The notes beneath the pieces are model-generated. The model worked only from the letters and a program-made list of their open reading frames with translations, ran no database searches and was not told the DNA's origin. This document shows, piece after piece, positions 44,114 to 52,691 of a stretch of DNA of 64,000 nucleotides (position 1 is its first letter; the number at the start of each line of letters is the position of its first letter). The DNA is from Methylotenera_A sp031381645 (GTDB lineage Bacteria > Pseudomonadota > Gammaproteobacteria > Burkholderiales > Methylophilaceae), in assembly GCA_031381645.1 (NCBI GenBank), contig JANMYB010000027.1, positions 1 to 64,000 on the forward strand. Reading direction: 5' to 3'. The position numbers and the translations under genes were made by a program.

Positions 44114-44823
44114 GCTGTTGTTTATGTAAAAAACCTTCTCAATTGAGAAATTCTCATGTCATTTCAGAATTCCTTTATGAATCGATGTACGATGAAAAGC
44201 ATCGCTTTCATGTGCTTTCGATTGACCCAACTCAAGCTAATAGACTTGAGCAAAAGGGACTTAGGGAAGAGTTACTTTGCGACTCTTGTGAGCAGCATTT
44301 ATCAAAATGGGAAGATTACGCAAAAAAACTGTTAAAAGGAGGTATTGGTTTAACAGTAAAATCTGAGGGTAATCTGTTGCACATTTCTGAAATTGATTAC
44401 AAAAAATTTAAGTTATTTCAACTTTCAATTCTTTGGCGCGCAAGTATTTCTAAATTACCGTTTTTTAAAAACATATCGCTGGGCTCTCATGAAGAAAATG
44501 TTCGCAGTATGCTGTTTAGTGACAATCCAGGCGAAACCAATGATTACGGCTCTATTATGTTTGGACTAAAAGCAAACGGAGCGGTTTTGGCAGATATAAT
44601 GACCCCGCCCATCAAGACTAAGCTTGATGGACATAGCACATACAGATTTATATTTGGTGGCTTTGCGTGGGTCTATCTTGTATCTAGCCATAAAAAACCG
44701 CCTTTAATGGCTAAAACATTTCTACAGACCTCAGGTGATGCGTACGTTCTTGTAAAGGATGCTCACGAAATTGAGGATATACAAAATTTTGGCCGCGAGT
44801 TGATGCGACTTTGGCGTATATAG
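44110..44823 (+). CDS. HNH-like zinc-finger protein of unknown role
   Basis: A 237-residue protein from ATG 44110 (ATGA overlap with the MFS stop). C3-x2-C6, then NSHVISEFLY with His16, and C57-x2-C60-E look like the treble-clef zinc site of HNH-type proteins. The usual second catalytic His/Asn cannot be placed, so nuclease activity is uncertain. The remaining ~170 residues match nothing I know. The gene is AT-rich (28 and 35 percent GC in the blocks at 44401 and 44461), in sharp contrast to the GC-rich gene just upstream. Longer upstream starts in this frame (from 44008) lie inside the MFS gene and are rejected. Confidence 0.65.
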   Translation: MSCCLCKKPSQLRNSHVISEFLYESMYDEKHRFHVLSIDPTQANRLEQKGLREELLCDSCEQHLSKWEDYAKKLLKGGIGLTVKSEGNLLHISEIDYKKFKLFQLSILWRASISKLPFFKNISLGSHEENVRSMLFSDNPGETNDYGSIMFGLKANGAVLADIMTPPIKTKLDGHSTYRFIFGGFAWVYLVSSHKKPPLMAKTFLQTSGDAYVLVKDAHEIEDIQNFGRELMRLWRI

Positions 44824-44827
44824 CTAG

Positions 44828-44874
44828 TGTAGGGTGTTGTTGTATGAATTCCTACAAAACACCTGCCCTACAGC
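44828..44874. terminator. Hairpin between converging genes
   Basis: TGTAGGG...TGTT at 44828-44838 can pair with AACACC-TGCCCTACA at 44858-44872, with a three-base bulge. It lies between the ends of the HNH-like gene and the converging YgjP-type gene and overlaps the dispersed repeat. It may serve as a bidirectional terminator; the T-run is poor. Confidence 0.4.
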
Positions 44875-44898
44875 CCAATATCCATGAGGCTTCCAGAG
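44863..44898 (+). repeat. Dispersed palindromic repeat, copy 3
   Basis: Reads TGCCCTACAGCCCAATATCC then ATGAGGCTTCCAGAGC. Intergenic, between two converging genes. Shares CCAATATCCATGAGG with the copy at 60331 and GAGGCTTCCAG with the minus-strand copy at 12124. Confidence 0.7.
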
Positions 44899-44929
44899 CA
44901 TTAAATTTCTATCGCAAATATAAAAATAC

Positions 44930-45421
44930 TCATATATTTTTCCACGTTAAATACACGCGGCAATCAAACTCCAGTTGGTGGTAGTCTGGTTCCATATACT
45001 GGCACAGTTGGTAAAACGCTTTGTCGTGGTTACGTTCTTTTAAATGCGCTAGCTCGTGCACGACTATCATGCGTAAAAATTCGGTGGGTGTTTGTTTAAA
45101 AAAAGCCGAAATGCGCATCTCTTTTTTGGCCTTAAGTTTGCCCCCTTGCACGCGCGATATGGCAGTATTAAGCCCTAACGCGTGGTGCTCGATACTTAAG
45201 CGATTGTCGTACATGACTTTATCTAGCAAGGGAGCGTTGCGTAAAAATGTTTGTTTAATGTCGTTGCAATAATCGTAAAGCGCTTTATCGGTTTGTATGG
45301 TGTGGGTGAGTGGGTAGCGTTGCGAGATGTAGTCGCCAAGTGTGTTTTGGGATTGCAACTGCCTAATTTTATCTTGTAAATCAACTGGATAATGTTGTAA
45401 GTACTTAAGTGTTGCGGTCAT
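44930..45421 (-). CDS. YgjP-type metal-dependent hydrolase (M48-related)
   Basis: A 163-residue protein with VVHELAHLKERNHDKAFY. HELAH at 122-126 and His132 supply the zinc site, which is the YgjP/WLM-like metallopeptidase pattern. No signal peptide; cytosolic. The ATG overlaps the stop of the DUF4126 gene upstream (ATGA), so the two are translated together. Substrate unknown. Confidence 0.85.
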   Translation of the reverse strand: MTATLKYLQHYPVDLQDKIRQLQSQNTLGDYISQRYPLTHTIQTDKALYDYCNDIKQTFLRNAPLLDKVMYDNRLSIEHHALGLNTAISRVQGGKLKAKKEMRISAFFKQTPTEFLRMIVVHELAHLKERNHDKAFYQLCQYMEPDYHQLEFDCRVYLTWKNI

Positions 45422-46014
45422 TGCAGTTTATTTACTTTGCCAATATGACCTAGCACCGATTTAATGCCGCGCCACAGTTTTGGTAAAAGCCAAAGCATCG
45501 CTAAAATAAAGAACGCTAATACGCCTATAAATACCATTGGGTGCATAAGCGCGAGCCAGCCGCCGCCTATTAGCAGACCTTCTTCACCAAACGAGGTGGC
45601 GATATTGCTCACTGGTTCAGGCGAGGTGTTAATGAGCGCGCGGCTACCAGTTTTAGTGGCGTGCGTCATACCAGTTAAGCTGCCGCCGAGTAAGGCTGCG
45701 AGCGTCGCAATCATTGGGTCACTCGTATTAATGGCGCCCATCGCCAGCAGCGCACCGGCGGGGATGCGAATAAAAGTTTGAATCGAATCCCATGCACTAT
45801 CGACATACGGAATCTTGTCCGCCAAAAATTCAACCACCATCAAAGTGCCTGAAACGCCAATCACCACGGGGTTACTGAGGATATTAAGCGCGGCAGGTAA
45901 ATCGATATAGCCAAATTTAGCCAATAATCCGACAACAAACACCGTCAAATATAAGCGCAAGCCGCTCGCCCAACTTAATCCACCTGCAAGCTCTTAACTC
46001 GAAATTGCATCCAT
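45418..46014 (-). pseudogene. DUF4126 membrane protein gene with in-frame stop near the start
   Basis: On the reverse strand ATG at 46014 gives MDAISS, then TAA (45994-45996), then in the same frame ELAGGLSWASGLRLYLTVFV and about 180 more residues. DUF4126 proteins usually begin MDA...LA.GLAWASGLRLY, so the TAA interrupts a normal N-terminus; a Leu, Lys or Gln codon would be one base away. A shorter product could begin at TTG 45960, as the remaining 180 residues are open. Five or so membrane helices. Function of DUF4126 is unknown. Coupled by ATGA to the YgjP-type gene. Confidence 0.75.
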
Positions 46015-46192
46015 TTTTAGCCTTTATTCCCTAATTTAAACATCAGATAAGCAAATTATACTGGCTTATCACTTGGATAAACTCAAGTTTAACAATAAGA
46101 ATCCGTAGTTATAGCTAGAGGAATAGTATTTTTTGAGAGTATTTGTGTGATTTTAACTGACTTGCATTTGCATGTCGAAAGCGGAGAAGTAT

Positions 46193-46858
46193 ATGAATAT
46201 CAATCGTGAACATGTTGCATTAGACGCATATCTAAACTTGTTAGAGCGTAAAGGCTACGCTAAAGATGAGCTTCGCCAACGCGAAGTCATCATCTTAAAA
46301 ATTTTCCCTTATATTGAAAAAATCAGCAGCGACGGCTTGGCTTTTAGAAGTGCAGTGGATGAGATGTTTATGAAGCTGGATAAATCACAATGGACGACTT
46401 GCTTGCCCGTGATTAGGGACTATTTCTTGTTTTGGATTAATGACATTAAAGCGATTGTTGCGATGAATCAAGACAAGGCATTTGATTTAACGCCTGCTGA
46501 CTGGAAACCTGCCGAAATGGATTTAACTCAAATGTGGAACTCTTTGGACGAAGTCACCTTGACCAGTTCTGAAGCGCAACCGCTGGAAACTTATGAGAGC
46601 GTATTACGCAATTACGGCGCGGATGACTCTTTTGTGGCTACATGCAAAAAAATTGTTAAATTGTTATTGTTAATGCTACGTGGCGCGCCACATAAGCAGC
46701 CGCTAGCATATCGCAAAGCTGTAGATGCAAACATGGCATTTTTTACCACTGAAGAAGTGAATATCTTTTTGAAGGTGGGTAGAGAATTCTATTACTTCTG
46801 GAAGGGTGATTCTAACGCGCCTAATCAAGTGCAGATGAATCAATTTGCTTTTGCATAA
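46193..46858 (+). CDS. Unknown soluble helical protein
   Basis: A 221-residue protein. The frame is open from ATG 46172, but GCGGAGAAG lies 6 bases before ATG 46193 (MNINREHVALDAYLNLL), which I take as the start. It is rich in helix-forming and aromatic residues (RDYFLFWINDIKAI; VGREFYYFWKGD) with no membrane helix or known motif. I recognise no family. It stands alone, between two terminator-like structures, and opposes fdxA. Confidence 0.6.
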   Translation: MNINREHVALDAYLNLLERKGYAKDELRQREVIILKIFPYIEKISSDGLAFRSAVDEMFMKLDKSQWTTCLPVIRDYFLFWINDIKAIVAMNQDKAFDLTPADWKPAEMDLTQMWNSLDEVTLTSSEAQPLETYESVLRNYGADDSFVATCKKIVKLLLLMLRGAPHKQPLAYRKAVDANMAFFTTEEVNIFLKVGREFYYFWKGDSNAPNQVQMNQFAFA

Positions 46859-46908
46859 GTTGTTTCTTAATAGGTAGTTTAAGTTGTTTTGTTAATTTGC
46901 AAATAATT

Positions 46909-46930
46909 AAGGAGACCGCGGTCTCCTTTT
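46909..46930. terminator. Bidirectional terminator (perfect palindrome)
   Basis: AAGGAGACCG and CGGTCTCCTT form a perfect 20-base palindrome, followed by nine or more T on the plus strand. It separates the converging unknown gene (ends 46858) and fdxA (ends 46948). Confidence 0.85.
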
Positions 46931-46947
46931 TTTTTGCACTTTTTTAG

Positions 46948-47271
46948 CTATTCAATCAGTAGCTCTAATTTATCTGGCACGCCGTTCATGGCATCGGCAT
47001 CTTCAAGCCCAGGTTTGCGCGAGGTAATCACAGGCCAAATCTTCGCTAGGCGCGCGTTTAGGGCGATAAATTGCTGTTGGTCGGCTGGCACATCATCTTC
47101 AGCAAAAATCGCCTCAGCGGGGCATTCTGCAACGCATAGTGTGCAATCTATGCACTCATCTGGGTTAATGGCGAGAAAGTTCGGGCCTTCTACAAAGCAA
47201 TCGACAGGGCAAACATCGACGCAATCGGTAAATTTGCATTGAATACAGTTTTCGGTGACGACATAAGTCAT
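46948..47271 (-). CDS. fdxA: 7Fe ferredoxin (FdxA type)
   Basis: A 107-residue ferredoxin. C9, C12 or C17, and C21 with C25 in CIQCKFTDCVDVCPVDC, plus C40, C43, C46 and C50 in CIDCTLCVAECP, fit one [3Fe-4S] and one [4Fe-4S] cluster. The C-terminal extension is typical of Azotobacter-type FdxA. It stands 61 bases downstream of cysN on the same strand. It could therefore deliver electrons to the sulfite reductase encoded nearby; that is an inference. Confidence 0.93.
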   Translation of the reverse strand: MTYVVTENCIQCKFTDCVDVCPVDCFVEGPNFLAINPDECIDCTLCVAECPAEAIFAEDDVPADQQQFIALNARLAKIWPVITSRKPGLEDADAMNGVPDKLELLIE

Positions 47272-47332
47272 GTTTTGTTTCCTTTACAGCTAAAACGTTA
47301 TTTTATTAGAAATTCTATAAGTTTGTGTGAAA

Positions 47333-48607
47333 TCATACTATCATGCCCGCGCCGACGGTATTATTGGTGGATTCATCGATAATGATAAACGCGCCAATTG
47401 CGCGGTTTTGCGTGTAGCTATCTACCATCAACGGTTGCGCCAGCTTGAAATTAATGCGCGCAATGTCGTTCATTTTTAAGTCAGTCGTCGCTTGTTGTTC
47501 TAGTGTGTTGACATCTACTTTATAGCTAATTGCGCTGACCTTTGCTTTAGATTCGCGCGTGGTGTGGCGAATAATGTAAGTGCGCGCTGGTGAAAGAGGC
47601 GTCTCGGAAAGCCAGCAAACATGGGCCTCTATCTGTTTAACAGGTTCAATTTTGCTACCTGTTTTCACAATCATGTCGCCACGCGAAGTGTCGATTTCAT
47701 CTTCTAGCAATAACGTCACGCTTTGCTCAGTTTGTGCGCTTTGCAGTTGCTCATCACCAATTTGAATGACTTTCACTTTGGATTGATAGCCATTCGGTAG
47801 CACAGTGACAGCATCACCAATGGCTATGTCGCCACTTTCTATGCGCCCCATAAAGCCTCTAAAATCGTGCAAATCCGCATCAGCACTGGCGTGCGGGCGA
47901 CACACAAACTGTACCGGGAAGCGAAACTCTTCATTCTTTTCGGTATGTGCAGCGGGCGCTTTTTCGAGCATCTCAATTAAGGTTTCACCTTTGTACCAAG
48001 CCATGTTATCCAGCCTATCTACCAGCATATCGCCATTGAGCGCTGACATCGGGATAAAGTGAATATCGCGATTGTCTCTTTGCAGGCCGATTTCTTTAGC
48101 AAAAGCCAAGTAATCAGCACAGATTTTGTTATAAATCGCTTGGTCGTAATTGACCAAATCCATTTTATTCACGGCCACCACAATGTGTGGAATGCCCACC
48201 AGATGCGCCAAATATGAGTGACGGCGCGTTTGTGTGAGCACGCCTTTACGCGCATCAATCAGGATAATCGCCAAATTGGCGGTTGAAGCTGCCGTGACCA
48301 TGTTGCGCGTGTATTGCTCATGGCCAGGTGCATCGGCGATGATGTATTTGCGCGTGCCGGTCGAAAAATAGCGATAGGCCACATCGATGGTAATGCCTTG
48401 CTCGCGCTCTGCTTGCAGGCCATCGGTGAGCAGGGATAAATCCACCGCTTCCATACCGCGTTTTTTCGAGGTTTTGGTAATTTGCGTGAGCGTATCGGCC
48501 AAAATGGTCTTGGTGTCGAACAGCAAGCGGCCAATGAGCGTGCTTTTGCCGTCATCAACGCTGCCGCAGGTCATAAAGCGCAAAAGAGAATCGTTATGTG
48601 TTGTCAT
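47333..48607 (-). CDS. cysN: Sulfate adenylyltransferase subunit 1 (GTPase)
   Basis: A 424-residue EF-Tu-like GTPase that drives APS formation with CysD. G1 GSVDDGKST, G3 DAPGHEQY and G4 NKMDLV are visible. There is no C-terminal APS-kinase domain (not CysNC). The frame is open to 48664, but MTTHNDSLLRFMTCGSVDDG at 48607 is the usual start, one base after the cysD stop. Confidence 0.95.
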   Translation of the reverse strand: MTTHNDSLLRFMTCGSVDDGKSTLIGRLLFDTKTILADTLTQITKTSKKRGMEAVDLSLLTDGLQAEREQGITIDVAYRYFSTGTRKYIIADAPGHEQYTRNMVTAASTANLAIILIDARKGVLTQTRRHSYLAHLVGIPHIVVAVNKMDLVNYDQAIYNKICADYLAFAKEIGLQRDNRDIHFIPMSALNGDMLVDRLDNMAWYKGETLIEMLEKAPAAHTEKNEEFRFPVQFVCRPHASADADLHDFRGFMGRIESGDIAIGDAVTVLPNGYQSKVKVIQIGDEQLQSAQTEQSVTLLLEDEIDTSRGDMIVKTGSKIEPVKQIEAHVCWLSETPLSPARTYIIRHTTRESKAKVSAISYKVDVNTLEQQATTDLKMNDIARINFKLAQPLMVDSYTQNRAIGAFIIIDESTNNTVGAGMIV

Positions 48608-48608
48608 G

Positions 48609-49541
48609 CTAAAAGTAACCTTCTTTTTTGCGTTGTTCCATGGATGCATCACTGGTTTGGTCATCCAAACGCGTTGCGCCGCGCTCGGTAATGGTCGTCG
48701 TCGCGGTTTCCAGCACGATTTTGCTTACGTTGTCTGCATCGCTTATTACTGGCGCAGTGCAGGTGATATCACCCACGGTTCTAAAGCGCACTTGCATATT
48801 GATGATTTCTTCGCCAGCTTTGGGTTGGTTAATCACTTCGCCATCGGCAAGCTTCACATTGGTGGGCATCATCGCGCCACCGCGCATAATGATGTCACGT
48901 TGGTGCGCAAAATAAATGCTCGGCAAACCTAAATTTTCTCGCTCGATGTATTGCCACACATCCATCTCTGTCCAGTTGCTAATCGGGAAGGCGCGTATAT
49001 TCTCGCCTTTGTGCGAGCGGGCGTTGTAGAGATTCCATAGCTCAGGCCGTTGATTTTTCGGATCCCATTGGCCAAATTCATCGCGGAAACTCATGATGCG
49101 TTCTTTTGCGCGGGCTTTTTCTTCGTCACGACGTGCACCGCCAATACAGCAATCAAAACCGAATTCTTCAATAGCCTCAAGCAAAGTCACAGATTGGTGC
49201 TTATTACGTGGTTCATCAGGCGTTTTTAGCACTACCGTACCGCGTTTCATAGAGTCTTCCACATTGCGCACAATCAAGCGTTCGCCAAGTTCTTCTGCAC
49301 GTTGGTCGCGGAAATCAATCACTTCTTGGTAATTATGACCCGTGTCAATATGCATTAAAGGGAAAGGGAAGCGTCCTGGCCGAAAAGCTTTTTCAGCAAG
49401 ACGCAAAATACACAACGAATCTTTGCCGCCCGAAAATAACAGCACAGGATTCGAGCATTGTCCTGCCACTTCGCGCAAGATATGAATCGCTTCGGCTTCC
49501 AGCCAATCTAAATGAGACAATGGTTGTTTTTTATTTAACAT
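48609..49541 (-). CDS. cysD: Sulfate adenylyltransferase subunit 2
   Basis: A 310-residue ATP-pyrophosphatase making APS from sulfate and ATP. The PP-loop is LLFSGGKDSLCIL; HIDTGHNYQEVIDFRD and GGARRDEEKARAKER follow. The TTG at 49547 is in frame, but ATG 49541 (MLNKKQPLSHLDWLEAEAI) is the more likely start. It lies between cysH and cysN in one minus-strand operon. Confidence 0.95.
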   Translation of the reverse strand: MLNKKQPLSHLDWLEAEAIHILREVAGQCSNPVLLFSGGKDSLCILRLAEKAFRPGRFPFPLMHIDTGHNYQEVIDFRDQRAEELGERLIVRNVEDSMKRGTVVLKTPDEPRNKHQSVTLLEAIEEFGFDCCIGGARRDEEKARAKERIMSFRDEFGQWDPKNQRPELWNLYNARSHKGENIRAFPISNWTEMDVWQYIERENLGLPSIYFAHQRDIIMRGGAMMPTNVKLADGEVINQPKAGEEIINMQVRFRTVGDITCTAPVISDADNVSKIVLETATTTITERGATRLDDQTSDASMEQRKKEGYF

Positions 49542-49577
49542 TTTCAATTACTTATAATATTAACTTAATCTAAAACT

Positions 49578-50339
49578 TTAATTATTTTTAACGTGCAGCC
49601 CGCATTCTTTGCTATTTGCATCTTCCCACCACCAACGACCCGCACGTACATCTTCGCCTACGGTAATGGCGCGTGTACAAGGCGCGCAGCCAATGCTCGG
49701 GTAAAATTGGTCGTGTAGCGCGTTGTATGGCACATTATGCAAGCGAATATATGCCCAAACCTCTTGTTCAGTCCAGTCGCTTAATGGGTTAAATTTTTCA
49801 AGCTTGTTACCTTCATCAAACTCGCGTAAAGGTAAGCTGGCGCGGGTTGTGGTTTGCGCAGCGCGCATACCCGTTACCCAGGCAGCCTTTCCTTTAAGCG
49901 CGCGCTGTAGCGGTTCCACTTTGCGCATATGGCAACAACTTTTGCGTAAATCAATCGATTCGTAGAACGCGTTAATACCATGATTTTTAACGTAAAATTC
50001 GACTACTTGCGCTTGCGGAAAATACACGTTGAGTTTGGTGTCGTAATATTTTTCAGTTTCAGCAATCAAGTCATAAGTTTCTGTTGGCAAGCGACCAGTA
50101 TCCAGCGAAAAAATATCCATAGCTAATTGATTTTTAAGGATAATATCCGTCATCACCATGTCTTCTGCGCCGAAGCTATTGGCGAAAGTCACTGCTTTTA
50201 ACTCAGTAATCGCACTTTGTAACAACGCCAAAACTTGTGCAGTTTTAGCGTTAACGCCCGCAACTAGCGCATCTGTTAATGCGGGAGATGTCGCTGGGTT
50301 CTTGGCCGCTGGCTTTAACATTGAAACTTCACCTGACAT
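49578..50339 (-). CDS. cysH: Adenylylsulfate (APS-type) reductase
   Basis: A 253-residue reductase. Besides the catalytic cysteine in KECGLH (C246), it has the pair C135-C136 and C218-x2-C221 that bind a [4Fe-4S] cluster. This marks APS-specific rather than PAPS-specific enzymes. It agrees with the lack of an APS kinase gene here. The start is M1 at 50339, or M7 at 50321, which has AGGTGAAG seven bases upstream and may be the real one. Confidence 0.93.
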   Translation of the reverse strand: MSGEVSMLKPAAKNPATSPALTDALVAGVNAKTAQVLALLQSAITELKAVTFANSFGAEDMVMTDIILKNQLAMDIFSLDTGRLPTETYDLIAETEKYYDTKLNVYFPQAQVVEFYVKNHGINAFYESIDLRKSCCHMRKVEPLQRALKGKAAWVTGMRAAQTTTRASLPLREFDEGNKLEKFNPLSDWTEQEVWAYIRLHNVPYNALHDQFYPSIGCAPCTRAITVGEDVRAGRWWWEDANSKECGLHVKNN

Positions 50340-50354
50340 TTACATAGCCCTTAT

Positions 50355-50972
50355 TTATATGGCTCTGTTATAACGCTGAAACACAGGTCGCGGCTCATCG
50401 ACAGCGCCTTGGTAGGGCCGACTGAAATCTTTTAAGCTTGCTAAAGCATCCTCTGCACTTCTATCGGCGCGGATTTGAAAGCTAGTAAATCCAGACCGTT
50501 TCAAAAAGAACAATTGGTCGCGAAGTACGTCGCCAAAGGCGCGTAGCTCATTTTTGTAGCCGTAACGCGTGCGTAACAAAGTGCCGAGCGAAAAAATTCG
50601 GCCGTCGGCAAAGCGTTCGACATGAATCGCGATGATGGGTAGTTGGTTAATGTCATCAACGGCAGAAATCAAGCTTTCCAGTGTTTCATGCGTGTCTAAC
50701 CATATACCCTGCAGACCAATATCCATAAGGCTTGCAAGGGTGTCTTTTTTAGCAATAAATACACTTAGCGGCACAATGATGTTGCCAGCGGCGGGGATTT
50801 CCGTCGCGGCGATTTGTTCTGGCGTCACAGTTTGCTCGCCAGTCAGTTTAAATAAAACCACTTTACCTGCTTGCACGCGTTGCTCTGCTTGGCTCGCAGG
50901 CAAGTTGACTAACGTCCACTCGTTTTCAACGATGCTCGCAATGCCGTCTTTTAATTGAATTAAGTTGCTCAT
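50355..50972 (-). CDS. DUF934-family protein of the sulfite-reduction operon
   Basis: A 205-residue protein. FADGRIFSLGTLLRTRYGYKNELRAFGDVLRDQ is the DUF934 signature. Genes of this family follow one-subunit sulfite/nitrite reductases in many proteobacteria and are assumed to assist sulfite reduction; the exact role is unknown. The ATG overlaps the cysI stop by four bases (ATGA). A full copy of the dispersed repeat (50705-50741) is inside the frame and is translated on this strand as ASLMDIGLQGIWL, within a variable stretch of the family. Confidence 0.88.
   Translation of the reverse strand: MSNLIQLKDGIASIVENEWTLVNLPASQAEQRVQAGKVVLFKLTGEQTVTPEQIAATEIPAAGNIIVPLSVFIAKKDTLASLMDIGLQGIWLDTHETLESLISAVDDINQLPIIAIHVERFADGRIFSLGTLLRTRYGYKNELRAFGDVLRDQLFFLKRSGFTSFQIRADRSAEDALASLKDFSRPYQGAVDEPRPVFQRYNRAI
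50705..50741 (+). repeat. Dispersed palindromic repeat, copy 4 (inside the DUF934 gene)
   Basis: CCCTGCAGACCAATATCCAT is identical to the copies at 22921 and 60331. It continues AAGGCTTGCAAGGGTG, so its ends (ACCCTGCA and TGCAAGGGT) are nearly perfect inverted repeats. Antisense to the host gene. Confidence 0.75.
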
Positions 50973-52636
50973 ACTGCAACCTCGTCTTTGGCATACACAT
51001 GCGCTTTAAACGGCGCCACGCCTAGCCTGCGCACGGTGTCGATAAAGCGTTCTTCAGGCGTGCGCTCTTTTACATACACATCAATCAATTTTTGAATGAC
51101 GCTAGGCATCTCTTCCGCCGCAAAGGAGGGTCCAATCACGCTGCCCAAGCTGGCGTCATTGCCTTGCTTGCCGCCGATGGAGACTTGGTAGAACTCCGCG
51201 CTGTCTTTATCCACGCCCAAAATACCAATATGGCCGACATGGTGATGCCCACAGGCGTTCATGCAGCCAGAAATATTGAGCTCGATGTCGCCAATGTCGT
51301 GTAAATAGTCCAGATTGTCGAATTGCATTTGAATGGCTTGCGCAATGGGGATGCTTTTTGCATTGGCGAGCGAGCAAAAATCGCCACCCGGACAGCAAAT
51401 AATATCGGTGAGAAGCCCGATATTCGGCGTTGCCAAGCCATTAGCGCGTGCTTTTCCCCACAATGGAAATAAGTCGCCAAGCTTCACGTCAGCTAGAATT
51501 AAATTCTGCTCATGCGAAACGCGCAGCTCGCCAAAACTATACTTTTCAGCTAAATCTGCGACCACATGCATTTGCTCAGATGTGGCATCACCTGGCGCTT
51601 TGCCGTGCGGTTTAAGCGACAAAGTAATCGCGCGATACCCTGTAGTTTTGTGTGGATGCACGCAGCGTTTTACCCAAGCCGCAAAAGCGGTGTTGTGGCT
51701 TAACGCCGCATCAAAGCTAGCGTTATGCGCAGCAAGTGTTTCATAAGGCATGTCTTCGAAATGCTTACTCACCCGCGCCAATTCAGCTTCGGTAATAGTA
51801 TTTGGTGACTCTTTTAAGTGCGCCCATTCGGCTTCTACTTGGTTGCGGAATTCATCAATGCCCAGCGCTTTCACCAAAATTTTGATGCGCGCTTTATAGA
51901 TATTGTCGCGGCGACCGTGCAGGTTATACACACGGACGATTGCTTCACAGTAAGTCAGCGCGTGTTGCCATTCCAAATGCTCGCGTATCACCAAGCCCAA
52001 TATCGGCGTGCGTCCCATGCCACCACCCACCCACACTTTAATGGCCACTTTATTTGCACTATCGCGATAAAATTCTAGGCCAATGTCGTGTCCTTGAATC
52101 ACGGCGCGGTCTTCTTTGGTGCCTGAAACCGCAATTTTGAACTTACGCGGTAGCAGGGCGAATTCTGGATGAAAGGTGCTCCATTGGCGCAATACTTCGG
52201 CCATGGCGCGTGGGTCGATGACTTCATCAGGTGCGATGCCCGCAAATTGGTCGGTGGTGATATTGCGGATGCAATTACCGCTTGTTTGAATCGCGTGCAT
52301 TTCAACCGTGGCAAGCTCTGCTAAAATGTCTGGCACATCTTCTAATTTTGGCCAATTAAGTTGCAAGTTTTGGCGCGTAGAAAAATGGCCATAGCCTTTA
52401 TCGTATTTGCTGGCGATGTCGCCCAGTTTGTGTAACTGCTTACTTGAGAGCATGCCGTAAGGCACCGCAATCCTTAACATCGGCGCGTAACGTTGAATGT
52501 AAAGACCGTTTTGTAGACGTAATGGACGAAACTCGTCCTCGGTCAGCTCTCCTGCTAAAAAGCGTCGTGTTTGGTCGCGATATTGCGCAACGCGCTCATC
52601 GACGATAGTCTGATCTATTTCATCATACTTATACAT
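50969..52636 (-). CDS. cysI: Siroheme sulfite (nitrite/sulfite) reductase, single subunit
   Basis: A 555-residue haemoprotein reducing sulfite to sulfide. The four cluster/siroheme cysteines are C415 and C421 in CPGGDFC and C458 and C462 in CMNAC. FSTRQNLQLNW and SGNCIRNITTDQFAG are substrate and ferredoxin-like half-domain motifs. No flavoprotein subunit gene (cysJ) is in the window, so electrons likely come from a ferredoxin. Typical length for the betaproteobacterial form. Confidence 0.93.
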   Translation of the reverse strand: MYKYDEIDQTIVDERVAQYRDQTRRFLAGELTEDEFRPLRLQNGLYIQRYAPMLRIAVPYGMLSSKQLHKLGDIASKYDKGYGHFSTRQNLQLNWPKLEDVPDILAELATVEMHAIQTSGNCIRNITTDQFAGIAPDEVIDPRAMAEVLRQWSTFHPEFALLPRKFKIAVSGTKEDRAVIQGHDIGLEFYRDSANKVAIKVWVGGGMGRTPILGLVIREHLEWQHALTYCEAIVRVYNLHGRRDNIYKARIKILVKALGIDEFRNQVEAEWAHLKESPNTITEAELARVSKHFEDMPYETLAAHNASFDAALSHNTAFAAWVKRCVHPHKTTGYRAITLSLKPHGKAPGDATSEQMHVVADLAEKYSFGELRVSHEQNLILADVKLGDLFPLWGKARANGLATPNIGLLTDIICCPGGDFCSLANAKSIPIAQAIQMQFDNLDYLHDIGDIELNISGCMNACGHHHVGHIGILGVDKDSAEFYQVSIGGKQGNDASLGSVIGPSFAAEEMPSVIQKLIDVYVKERTPEERFIDTVRRLGVAPFKAHVYAKDEVAV

Positions 52637-52691
52637 ATTTTTACTTGCCTAAAACGTAACCCGCTATTTTAATCTAAAACTTAAAATTCAT

